From contig NZ_JODL01000012.1 of NCBI RefSeq assembly GCF_000718985.1, positions 1-64,000 on the forward strand: 64,000 nucleotides of DNA, given 5' to 3'. Under the pieces are notes generated by a model. The model had not been told where the DNA came from, ran no database searches, and worked only from the letters and a program-made list of their open reading frames with translations. Position 1 is the first letter of the stretch. Each line of letters opens with the position of its first letter. This stretch comes from Streptomyces megasporus (GTDB lineage: Bacteria > Actinomycetota > Actinomycetes > Streptomycetales > Streptomycetaceae). Shown piece by piece: positions 54,001 to 61,382 of this stretch. The position numbers and the translations under genes are program-made.

Positions 54001-57000
54001 CCCGACACGTCCGCCACCACCTGGCAGGTCTCCAGCACGCTGCTGGACGGCCTGACCAACTCCACCACCACCGTCGTCTCCGAGACGGTCACCGTGGACG
54101 GCAAGAAGCTGGCCCGCCCCAAGCGGATCATCGCCCCGACCTCCGCGACCACGGCCGCGGCCTGCACCGCGGACCCGGCGACCAAGGGCTGCCGGGTCAT
54201 GGAGTTCGTCTACGCCACCTCCACCACCGCCACCGCCGACGCCTTCGGCGACTACAGCGGCCAGGTGAAGGAGATCCGGCTGTGGTCCACCGCCCCGGAC
54301 GCGGCCAACGCCACCTCCAAGGCGGTGCAGACCTACGCCTACGACACCTCCGGCCGACTGCGCCGGGCATGGAACCCGCAGATCAGCCCGGCGCTGAAGA
54401 CGGAGTACGCCTACGACGCGGCGGGACGGGTCACCAAGCTCACCCCGCCCGGCGAGCTGCCGTGGACCTTCGCCTACGGCAGAGCGGGCAACGCCTCCAC
54501 CGCCGGTGAGGGCATGCTGCTCAAGGCCACCCGGCCGGGCCTGAAGCAGGGCACCGTCGACACGGTCGAGGGCGAGGCCGCCACCAGCGTCGTCTACGAC
54601 GTGCCCCTGACCGGCACCGCCGCTCCGTACAAGATGGGCGCCTCCGACGTGCGGGCATGGGGTCAGCTCGACGCCCCGACCGACGCCACCGCGGTCTTCC
54701 CCGCGGACGCCGTCCCGGCCTCCCACACCGGCGGTTCGCTGACCGCCGCCGCCTACCGACGGGCCCAGGTCCACTACCTCGGGGTCTCCGGCCGCGAGGT
54801 CAACTCCGCCACCCCCGGCGGCCACATCACCACCACCGAGTACGACCGGTTCGGCAACACCGTCCGCGAACTGTCGGCGGCCAACCGGGCCGTCGCCCTC
54901 GGGCTGACGGCCGGTGACCGGGCCGTCCAGGCCGACCTCGGTATCGCCCAACTCACCGGCGCCGAGCGCGCCGACCTGCTCGCCACCCGCTCGGTCTACA
55001 ACGAGAACGGCACCCGCGAGCTGGAGGAGTTCGGCCCGCTGCGCCGCGTCGACCTCACCGCCGACCTGAAGTCCGGCACCACCACCCTGGTGCCCTCCGG
55101 CACCTCGGTGACCGCCCGGAGCTGGACGGCCAACGAGTACGACGCCGGACGGCCCACCGACGGCACCGCCACCGTCAAGGACCAGATCACCAAGGTCACC
55201 GTCGGCGCGCAGGTGCGCGAGCACCCCACCGTCCACGGCGAGACCCGCGTCACCCAGACCGTCTACGACTGGGTCAAGGGCCTGCCGACCAAGACGATCA
55301 AGGACCCCGGCGGTCTGGCCATCACCGAGACCACCGAGTACGACGCCCAGGGCCGGATCACCAAGCACCTCCTGCCCGGCGCCACCGGCACCGACGCCGG
55401 GACGCGCGTGACGACCTACTGGTCGGCGAGCGGCACCGGAGCCTGCGCCGGACGCCCGGAGTGGGCCGACCTGGTCTGCTCGGTCGGACCCGGCGGCGCG
55501 ATCACCGGCGGCGGCACCAACCCGACCCAGTTGCCGACCACCACCACCGAGTACGACTGGTGGGGCAACACGACCAAGGTCACCGAGACCGCAGGCGGCG
55601 TCACCCGCACCACCACCACGTCCCACGACGGTGCCGGGCGCCCCACCACGGTGAAGATCACCGGCGGAGTCGGCCAGGCGGTGCCGGAGACCACCACCGA
55701 GTACGACCCGGACACCGGCAAGGCCGTCAGAACCGTCTCCCCGACCGGCGGAACGATCACCAAGACGTACGACAAACTCGGCCGCCAGATCGCCTACACC
55801 GACGCCGACGGCGGAAAGACCACCACCGAGTACGACCTGCTCGACCGCCCGGTCAAGGCCACCGACACCGTGCCGTCGACGGTCACCTACACCTACGACC
55901 ACACCGCCGAACCCCGCGGCCTGGCCACGAGGACCACCGACTCCATCGCCGGTGCCTTCTCCGCCACCTACGACGCGGACGGCTCGGTGGCCACCGAGAA
56001 ACTGCCCGGCGGCTACACCCTCACCGTCACCGAGGACACCACCGGCTCGACCACCGACCGCACCTACACCCGCGACAGCGACGGAACGCTCGTCTACGCC
56101 GACACCGTCACCGAGTCCGTCCACGGCCAGAACACCAGTCACGCCGGCTGGTCCGGCCAGACCTACCGCTACGACGCGATCGGCCGCCTCACCACCGTCG
56201 AGGACACCGCCGACACCGTCTGCACCCGCCGCTCCTACGCCTTCGACGCCCGCACCAACCGCAAGTCCCTGACCACCGCGACCGGCGCACCCGGCGCCGA
56301 CTGCCCCACCACCGGAGGCACCACCGCCAGCCACACCTACGACAGCGCCGACCGGATCGTGGACTCCGGCTACGCCTACGACGCCTTCGGCCGCACCACC
56401 ACCGCGCCCGGCAACGGCACCCTCGGCTACTACGCCAACGACCTGGTCCACCGCCAGACCGCCGACGGCAAGCGCCAGACCTGGACTCTGGACGCAGCCA
56501 TGCGCTTCCGCGCCTGGACCGTGGAGACCGGCAGCGGCAGCACCTGGACCCAGACGCAGTCCAAGCGCAACCACTACGACGGCGACGGTGACAACCCCCG
56601 CTGGATCGTGGAGGACACCGCCACCGGAGCGTTGACCCGCAACGTCGACTCCGCCTCCGGCGACCTGGCAGCCACCACGAGCAAGACCGGCGACACCGTC
56701 CTCCAGCTCGGCACGGTCCACGGCGATATCGCCCTCCAGCTTCCACTGGACGCCGGCAAGGCGCCCGTCGCCCTGGACAGCGACGAGTACGGCAACCCCC
56801 GCACCGGGCAGCCGGCCACCCGCTACGGCTGGCTGGGCGCCAAGCAGCGCTCCACCGAGACCCTCACCGGCCTCACCCTGATGGGCGTCCGCCTCTACAA
56901 TCCGACCACCGGCCGCTTCCTGTCCGTCGACCCGGTCTACGGCGGCGGCGACAACGCTTATGCCTACCCAGGCGACCCCGTCAACGAGTACGACCTGGAC

Positions 57001-57390
57001 GGCAAGCGGTGGAGTTGGAAGAAGACCAAGCGCTGGATCAAGCGGCACCGAGTCGGCATCGCAGCGACTGCGGCGGGAATTGGTTGCGGCCTGTTCACCG
57101 CTGGTCTGGCAGCAGCCGGGTGCGCGGTCGTCTTTGGCGCGGCCGCCGGTGCTGGAGCCAAGTGGTACTGGAACCGCAAGGCATCGGTCGGTTCGATCGC
57201 ACGTGCCGGAGTGGCGGGCGCCACGGGTATCGGCCCCTTCGGATCCGTAGTCGGAGCCATTGGCCGTTGGGGCGTGAAGCGGACCGTTACCCGGTGGGCC
57301 ACCAAGCGCTACCCCGCCAGCGGCAAGCACCGCAAGTCCAGCCACAGCCACCGCAAGAAGTCGTCGTGGTGGTCGAGCTGGCGACGGTGA
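51079..57390 (+). CDS. RHS/YD-repeat surface protein with variable C-terminal tip (putative polymorphic toxin)
   Basis: The 2103-aa protein has a basic N-terminus, one export or anchor segment (residues 26-50), and a DNRLRE-type beta domain (about 330-510). Fibronectin-like and WxW-rich beta domains lie at 520-900, followed by many YD repeats (such as TTTEYDRFGNTVREL and TYRYDAIGRLTTVEDT) to about 1900. The RHS-associated core comes at about 1912-1978 (LMGVRLYNPTTGRFLSVDPV). Only the last 125 residues, after DLDGKR, form the tip. That tip has glycine/alanine-rich hydrophobic segments and a very basic Ser/Lys/Trp tail, with no nuclease motif. RHS proteins encase and deliver C-terminal toxins. 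GTG at 51079 follows AGAAGGA. The neighbours are small membrane proteins that may confer immunity. Confidence 0.88.
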   Translation: MRDHTTLPEQWQGSVLALRRRKRLLPRIALAAAALLTAETALVVATSGQAVALAGQEVRAPARPAADKAPREAADIPSAKVAARLSGKRVEALSERSETSRTWVNKDGSLTTELTAGPARFQRDGEWVEVDVELREESDGSVSAKAHPAGLSLAGEGGTVPKSLTAAEEAPARDLVTLGEGDERITLRWKGGLPKPKLDGTRATYPDALPGADLIVEATRTGFEQFVELKERPTAKDYSYTLPLKTDGLRVEQQRDGSLLFTDKKSGKKKRAVMPAPVMWDASVDKVSGEHANRAKVDWKVVETKGGVDLVVTPDADFLADPDTKYPVTVDPSTSALSNVFDTLVKRGDTTDWSTNTELHLGNPGTTNPDGTTRLSRSFITWNTSPISDALVSDAKLSLWNVHSGNSDCKPYEWTIWETGAASTATRWDNQPTWVAQHHSSTETKGRAACGGAGWINAEVTGLVQKWASAKATRGHMGLRAAVDATTHWKQVSSANAARNQPRLVVTYNYRPRTGTKQEAGPPYFSYGGAYMVNTTTPTLRDTFVDADGDKVNGTFQIFDDATNTQVGNVLVSKYVPSGQVASVTVPAGVLANGKTYRFRTSPYDGTHYNTGWSAWKTFTVDTTAPSAPTKIASTDYPVDKWVKGAGQAGTFTVTPPSGTDHHWLEWTLDGVTWTKVATSGSSTARNISIAPPKDGTHTLQVRAVDKADNKSDAVEYTFHAGPGGFLQPSDGERTARRLPLVAEADGAKYDKVSFSWRRSEADPWTRIPVGDVTAGGDPVSAWPVPLTNGKNARLVWNATDTVDPDGSVQIKADFTGPNSASGATEPITVVVDRNATGAATDEIGPGSVNLLTGDYTLSETDASAFDLSVSRTASSRTPDKGATQEGQAPIFGKEWVAGTVAELTESDYTHIRRVSDTAVDVVTEEGDAIHFTANAAKNGWIPEPGAEDLTLTGSVTGSFTLTDTEGTVTKFTKPDTSATTWQVSSTLLDGLTNSTTTVVSETVTVDGKKLARPKRIIAPTSATTAAACTADPATKGCRVMEFVYATSTTATADAFGDYSGQVKEIRLWSTAPDAANATSKAVQTYAYDTSGRLRRAWNPQISPALKTEYAYDAAGRVTKLTPPGELPWTFAYGRAGNASTAGEGMLLKATRPGLKQGTVDTVEGEAATSVVYDVPLTGTAAPYKMGASDVRAWGQLDAPTDATAVFPADAVPASHTGGSLTAAAYRRAQVHYLGVSGREVNSATPGGHITTTEYDRFGNTVRELSAANRAVALGLTAGDRAVQADLGIAQLTGAERADLLATRSVYNENGTRELEEFGPLRRVDLTADLKSGTTTLVPSGTSVTARSWTANEYDAGRPTDGTATVKDQITKVTVGAQVREHPTVHGETRVTQTVYDWVKGLPTKTIKDPGGLAITETTEYDAQGRITKHLLPGATGTDAGTRVTTYWSASGTGACAGRPEWADLVCSVGPGGAITGGGTNPTQLPTTTTEYDWWGNTTKVTETAGGVTRTTTTSHDGAGRPTTVKITGGVGQAVPETTTEYDPDTGKAVRTVSPTGGTITKTYDKLGRQIAYTDADGGKTTTEYDLLDRPVKATDTVPSTVTYTYDHTAEPRGLATRTTDSIAGAFSATYDADGSVATEKLPGGYTLTVTEDTTGSTTDRTYTRDSDGTLVYADTVTESVHGQNTSHAGWSGQTYRYDAIGRLTTVEDTADTVCTRRSYAFDARTNRKSLTTATGAPGADCPTTGGTTASHTYDSADRIVDSGYAYDAFGRTTTAPGNGTLGYYANDLVHRQTADGKRQTWTLDAAMRFRAWTVETGSGSTWTQTQSKRNHYDGDGDNPRWIVEDTATGALTRNVDSASGDLAATTSKTGDTVLQLGTVHGDIALQLPLDAGKAPVALDSDEYGNPRTGQPATRYGWLGAKQRSTETLTGLTLMGVRLYNPTTGRFLSVDPVYGGGDNAYAYPGDPVNEYDLDGKRWSWKKTKRWIKRHRVGIAATAAGIGCGLFTAGLAAAGCAVVFGAAAGAGAKWYWNRKASVGSIARAGVAGATGIGPFGSVVGAIGRWGVKRTVTRWATKRYPASGKHRKSSHSHRKKSSWWSSWRR
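56815..57006 (+). repeat. RHS core segment, first copy
   Basis: About 190 bases encoding ATRYGW...LDGKR are repeated with high identity at 59399-59597. The two copies mark where different tips join a common core and could recombine to swap tips. Confidence 0.85.
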
Positions 57391-57463
57391 CATGCGCTCT
57401 CCTTGGTGCCCTGGCTCCCTCAGGGAACCAGGGAGGGCTTCACACGTGGATTACGGAGTCACA

Positions 57464-57649
57464 ATGAGTGAATCACGGAAGAATTCAGGCGCGTTTTTTG
57501 GCCTGGGTGCGATCTCCTTCGTGACGGGGATCATCTTCTGGGGAGTGTCAGGAAGGGCAGATTCGGCATTGTTCTTTGCCTGTTCGTCCGTGGTATTCGC
57601 GGGTGCGTGGATATTCGAGCGCATCTCGCGGCGGGAAAAGGACGGCTAA
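57464..57649 (+). CDS. Small two-helix membrane protein, candidate immunity protein A
   Basis: The 61-aa protein (MSESRKNSGAFFGLGAISFV at its start) has two hydrophobic segments joined by a short GRADS turn, and a basic tail (ERISRREKDG). GGAG stands five bases before the ATG at 57464. It is the first gene after the RHS toxin candidate, 73 bases on, where immunity genes normally lie. Codon use is less GC-rich than in the core genes. A paralogue lies at 58413-58622. No database family is recognised. Confidence 0.65.
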   Translation: MSESRKNSGAFFGLGAISFVTGIIFWGVSGRADSALFFACSSVVFAGAWIFERISRREKDG

Positions 57650-57718
57650 GCACGAACGAACTCCGGCGTTACCAACAGAGGTGGGGCGTCTGACCTGGAG
57701 CAAGCCCGGTGGTGGGTC

Positions 57719-58205
57719 GTGACTGATCGTCGCGGCCCACCACCTCGTCCCAGTGTTCCGGTGGGGGACGCGCGGCACTTGTCGCCGGCGGCGCGGGAAG
57801 CGTTGCGGATGCGGGCGGCGGCCGCGCTGGTCGAGGACCGGGACCGCGAGAACGCCGCGGCGATGTCCAAGGTCTCGCTCAAGGCAGTGGACCACCGGTG
57901 GACCAGGTGGCCGTCCGGTGCACGGCAGGCGTTGGTGTCCCAGCCGCGCGGGCGGCGCGTGGGTGAGCACCGGGCGCTGTCCCCGACCGAATGGGCGGCC
58001 CTCCGGTCGGCGGTGCTCGACCACCACAGCCCTGTGGCCTGGGGCTCTCCGGGCAGTTGTGAACACGTGCCCAGGTCGGCGAGTTGTTCGCGAAGCCGTA
58101 CCGGGTGCGCCTGACCGAGCAGAGGGTGGGCACCTGCCTGCGCCGCTGGGGGCCGGCGTCCCGGCCGGCGGGCCGTCGAGCAGGACGCGGAAGCGGCACG
58201 CGTAA
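57719..58205 (+). pseudogene. IS630-type transposase remnant
   Basis: The first part (from GTG 57719 to about 58040) encodes a helix-turn-helix region like IS630-family transposases (LSPAAREALRMRAAAALVED, SLKAVDHRWTRWPSGARQAL). Homology then moves to another frame near 58035 (GLSGQL, a stop, then TRAQVGELFAKPYRVRLTEQ), so there is one frameshift and one TGA where Trp is expected. The catalytic DDE half is missing. This is a dead fragment lying between the two paralogous small membrane genes. Confidence 0.8.
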
Positions 58206-58276
58206 GGACTGGTGGCGGCGCCGAGCCTCAATCAGGGAACAGACGTGATCCGCTGTTTTCGCAGGCTGCCCAGTCC

Positions 58277-58312
58277 GCTGCTTCAGCAGCCGGCTGACGC
58301 AGCGTCAGCCGG
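58277..58312. repeat. Hairpins between the transposase remnant and the next gene
   Basis: GCTGC-TTCA-GCAGC (58277-58290) adjoins CCGGCTGACG-CAG-CGTCAGCCGG (58290-58312). The second is a perfect 10-bp stem. They may be a terminator or the decayed end of the insertion sequence. Confidence 0.5.
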
Positions 58313-58412
58313 TGCAGGTCCGAGAGGCAGGGGCCGGCTCAGAGATTTTCCGAGGCGGTACCGCAAAGCGCTATCGCAGTATGAAACATGTATGTGCCGA
58401 CCGGAGGGAAAA

Positions 58413-58622
58413 GTGAGCAAACCTGGAAGAGAGTCCGCAGCGTTGTTCGGTGCCGGCGCTTTTGTTTTCTTTCTGGGCGTGATCGCGTCTTTTGCCTACG
58501 GCGCCAGGGACGGGCAGAGGCTTTTCTTCTGTTCCTCCGTGGTGCTTGGGGTCTCGTGGGTGGCCGAACGGATCCGCTCCCGTCGGGAGCGGCGGGAGGG
58601 GGAAGAGGGAGGCGGTCGGTGA
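58413..58622 (+). CDS. Small two-helix membrane protein, candidate immunity protein B
   Basis: The 69-aa protein (VSKPGRESAALFGAGAFVFF at its start) has the same plan as the protein at 57464: short polar start, two helices, a motif LFF-CSSVV in the second helix, and a basic tail. The aligned stretch LFFCSSVVLGVSWVAERIRS matches LFFACSSVVFAGAWIFERIS. GGAGGG stands five bases before the GTG at 58413. The two are paralogues separated by the IS630 remnant, as expected for duplicated immunity genes. Confidence 0.65.
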   Translation: MSKPGRESAALFGAGAFVFFLGVIASFAYGARDGQRLFFCSSVVLGVSWVAERIRSRRERREGEEGGGR

Positions 58623-58825
58623 CCGCTTGCCGGTGTGCCTGCGCCGGGTGAGGGGAGAGCCGATGGTGCGGGGGCGGGCGGGCTCGTCTGCGGAGCGGCG
58701 CTGAGTGCTGCCGGCGGTGTGGCTCGGTACCGCATCGAGTCCGGCGTCGCCGCGCAACTCCTGGACCGGAACGCTCGCCCGTGGCATGGACTGGAAGCTG
58801 CCCCACCGCTTCGGAGGCATCCCGG
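58623..58825. other. Gap without a recognisable gene
   Basis: These 203 bases lie between the second small membrane gene and the frameshifted gene. Short open frames are present but none has a ribosome site with a plausible product. I see only the GGAGG for the next gene at its right end. Confidence 0.4.
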
Positions 58826-59352
58826 ATGGAATACAGAAACAGGCCGCTCTACCTTTTCTCTCTCGTCGCCATCGCGCCGCAGCCCGCCGTGGCCGCATAC
58901 TTCGTCTTCCTCGACTCGGGCTTGTCGGGCGCGACATCTGGGAGCCTGTTCTGGCTCTCTCCGTCCCGTCGGCTGTGACATGGGCGTTCCTCAGAGCAGG
59001 GGTCCTGCCGAGGGTGTCCTGGGGCGACGGAAGGATATCCGTGGAAAATCCGTTCGTGTCGTACTCGGCTCCGCTTGGCAAGGTGAGGCTGGTCGGCAGG
59101 GCGGGCAAGGGGGGAGCGCTCGGTGTCGAGGGAATCGGGGAAGTGCCTCCGTGGGCGCTCTCGCGGTCGGTTTTCGACGGAAAGAGAGCCAATGAGGCAA
59201 GGCGCGAGATGAGGCACGCGGTGCTGCGGGCCGTCGAGGGGGAGACGGGGCAGGAGAGCGGCGAGGTTGTGCGTCGGATCCGATTCGGTTGGATGGATCT
59301 CCTGCTCGTTCCCATCCTCTCCGCCTGGTTCTGGGCCTTTTTGTTGCCGTGA
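58826..59352 (+). pseudogene. Frameshifted membrane protein with PH-like domain
   Basis: GGAGG eight bases before the ATG at 58826 starts a frame encoding MEYRNRPLYLFSLVAIAPQP and a first membrane helix. That frame ends at 58978 after an unlikely tail. Between about 58905 and 58945 the coding signal moves to another frame, which continues through a second helix (WEPVLALSVPSAVTWAFL), a beta-rich PH-like segment (VSWGDGRISVENPFVSYSAP) and a final hydrophobic segment ending at 59352. Joined, they give one protein of about 175 aa with helices at both ends. A single-base indel, real or from assembly, explains it. Its place in the RHS cassette suggests a former immunity gene. Confidence 0.6.
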
Positions 59353-59398
59353 GACCTCCCACCGAGATCGAACTCGTGGTGTCGCCCGTGGTCGGTCG

Positions 59399-59597
59399 GC
59401 CACCCGCTACGGCCGGCCGGGTGCCGAGCAGCGTTCCACCGAGGCCCTCACCGGCCTTGCCCTGATGGGTGTCCGCCTCTACACCCCGGCCACCGGCCGC
59501 TTCCTGTCCGTCGACCCGGTCCACGGCGGCAACGCCGGCGCCTATGAGTACGTCCACGCCGACCCGCTCAGCCGATTCGACCTCGACGGGAAGCGGT
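59399..59597 (+). repeat. RHS core segment, second copy
   Basis: High identity to 56815-57006, including the run that encodes TGRFLSVDPV. This is the homology through which the orphan tip could be moved onto the full-length RHS gene. Confidence 0.85.
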
Positions 59598-59978
59598 GCT
59601 GGTTCGGCAAGAACCGAAACGGGTCCTGCCGAGGCGCGCGGGCCGCCAGGTTCGTCGGATATGCCGCGATCACCGTTGGCGCCGACCTGGCTACTGGTGT
59701 TGTGTGCGCTGCCACTGCCATCGTTGGTTGCGTGCTGGCCGGTGCCGCGACAGGGGCCTTCGCCGGCGGCGGGAGTTATGTGGTCAATCGGAACATGGGC
59801 GCAAAGCGGTGCACTCGCTCCGGCTTCGCCGGCAGAGGGACCGAGGTACGCCGAAACGGGTGGACTCGTTGGTCACTTCCGTGGAGCAAGTCCTCCGGCA
59901 AGCACGGCTATAAGCGCGGCAGGCACCATCGACAAGGCACTGTTCCCCCCTCTCTACCTGGCAGGCAATACATGGATT

Positions 59979-60016
59979 GCTGTTGGGTCCGACCTCAGAG
60001 GGTCGGACCCAACAGC
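59979..60016 (+). terminator. Terminator after the orphan RHS tip
   Basis: A perfect 16-bp inverted repeat (59979-59994 and 60001-60016) with loop TCAGAG. It lies inside the open frame of the orphan tip, which suggests that the original tip ended before it. Confidence 0.8.
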
Positions 60017-60062
60017 GTCTCCACCTCCCAAGGCGAATACTCCGACAACAGAACGGAATAAA

Positions 60063-60770
60063 ATGCACAAGTTCGTTCAGGCCGCCGTGTACGCATCGGC
60101 TTTCCTTGTTGCGATCTTGTTCTTTCGGGAGACTTGGGCCTTCGTTCTGCCTCTGATAGGGGCCGGTCTGATCAATTTTGCCCTGCTCCCTCCTTTGTTT
60201 CGCAGGCAAGGAGACAGCGGACATGAGAGACGAGACGGCGGAGTGGAATCGGTGCTGAGGCGGCGGAAAGCCGGGCCGCGCCCGGCGAGCCGGGTGGCGT
60301 TCTCCCTGGCTTTCCTGTGGGCGATTCTGATGCTGGCCGCGAGCAACACGATAGCGACGGGCAGCTCCTGGGCAGAGGTCTTCGGGCAGATCGGGGTGCT
60401 GCAGTGGGTGCTGTACGCGTGGCTGGTCATCGGTTTCCCTCTGCTGGGGGCAGACGTGATGTCCGCTGATCTCATTCCGCGGGAGCGTGACATCCGGGCA
60501 CGGGGGCGGTGGGATCGCGTCCGATGCTTCGTCCTGCTGCTCGGGGCTTCCGTACTCGCCCTGTTCGTGCTCGGGGTACTGCTGGGCGATCGACCGTGGG
60601 ACGCCCGGCTTGCCGGCTTCACCGGTTTTCTCGCGTCGCCGGTGTTCGTGACGTTGGCCCTGCTGTACGCCGCGTACGCCTTCCTCTCCCCGGTCCTCTG
60701 GCCGACGGGGGCCAGGGTGGTGAGGAGGTTGGCAAGGTCGGAGCGTCGGGACCGGGCCCTCGAGCCCTGA
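60063..60770 (+). CDS. Multi-helix membrane protein, candidate immunity protein C
   Basis: The 235-aa protein starts MHKFVQAAVYASAFLVAILF. It has two helices in the first 50 residues, a basic polar linker at about 52-78 (RRQGDSGHERRDGG), and then four more helices. The first part resembles the small two-helix proteins upstream in design, and the second part could be a separate gene now fused in frame. The ATG at 60063 has only a weak GGA upstream. It is the first gene after the orphan tip and may protect against it. No family is recognised. Confidence 0.55.
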   Translation: MHKFVQAAVYASAFLVAILFFRETWAFVLPLIGAGLINFALLPPLFRRQGDSGHERRDGGVESVLRRRKAGPRPASRVAFSLAFLWAILMLAASNTIATGSSWAEVFGQIGVLQWVLYAWLVIGFPLLGADVMSADLIPRERDIRARGRWDRVRCFVLLLGASVLALFVLGVLLGDRPWDARLAGFTGFLASPVFVTLALLYAAYAFLSPVLWPTGARVVRRLARSERRDRALEP

Positions 60771-60965
60771 GCCCGCAGCATGCGGCGGAACGGCGGTGTT
60801 CGCCCCACTGAACGGCTCACCGAACGACGGGGCAGCCGTGGCCGAAAGATCGCCGTGATCCAGGTCACGGCCGCCGGGTGACCGGGGCGTCCGGCCGTAC
60901 GATTGGGCGCGACGGCGCGCATCCCGCCGGGAGCGCGACCCTTCTCACTCCTAGGAGACGGCACC

Positions 60966-61382
60966 GTGCTGCGCACCATGTTCAAGTCGAAGATCCACCG
61001 GGCCACGGTCACCGAGGCGGATCTCCACTACGTGGGCTCCGTCACGATCGACGCGGATCTGATGGAGGCCGCGGACCTGCTGCCCGGAGAACTCGTCCAC
61101 ATCGTCGACATCACCAACGGTGCCCGCCTGGAGACGTACGTCATCGAGGGGCGGCGCGGCTCCGGGGTGATCGGGATCAACGGCGCCGCCGCACACCTCG
61201 TCCACCCCGGTGACCTGGTGATCCTCATCAGCTACGCGCAGATGGACGACGCCGAGGCCCGCTCCTTCCGGCCGTCGGTCGTGCACGTCGACGCGGACAA
61301 CCGCATCGTGGAACTGGGCGCCGACCCGTCCGAGCCGGTCCCCGGCAGCGACACCCGGCGCAGCCCGATGGCGATGGCCTGA
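60966..61382 (+). CDS. panD: Aspartate 1-decarboxylase PanD
   Basis: PanD makes beta-alanine from aspartate for pantothenate and coenzyme A. The 138-aa proenzyme has the self-cleavage site Gly24-Ser25 in HYVGSVTID, where Ser25 becomes the pyruvoyl group, and the usual [18 protein letters not shown] start. The GTG at 60966 follows AGGAG. It is about the normal length for an actinobacterial PanD. It is not next to panB or panC here. The 195 bases upstream contain no clear promoter. Confidence 0.95.
   Translation: MLRTMFKSKIHRATVTEADLHYVGSVTIDADLMEAADLLPGELVHIVDITNGARLETYVIEGRRGSGVIGINGAAAHLVHPGDLVILISYAQMDDAEARSFRPSVVHVDADNRIVELGADPSEPVPGSDTRRSPMAMA

Larger units (their letters stand above)
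59398..60061 (+). pseudogene. Orphan RHS core and C-terminal tip cassette
   Basis: The sequence starts abruptly inside the RHS core (ATRYGRPGAEQRSTEALTGL, FLSVDPVHGGNAG, SRFDLDGKR) with no upstream RHS body or start codon of its own, then carries a tip different from that of the full-length gene. The tip has a hydrophobic Ala/Gly/Val-rich region with two Cys (about 59650-59790) and a basic Arg/Lys/His-rich end. This is the layout of displaced rhs-CT modules. The frame runs through a strong terminator hairpin, so the natural stop was probably before 59979 and has been lost by a frameshift. Confidence 0.72.

Noticed and set aside
51130..57393. A 2087-codon open frame antisense to the RHS gene
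   Set aside because: Same artefact of high GC; the product is Val/Gly-rich and repetitive with no domains, while the sense strand has clear YD repeats.
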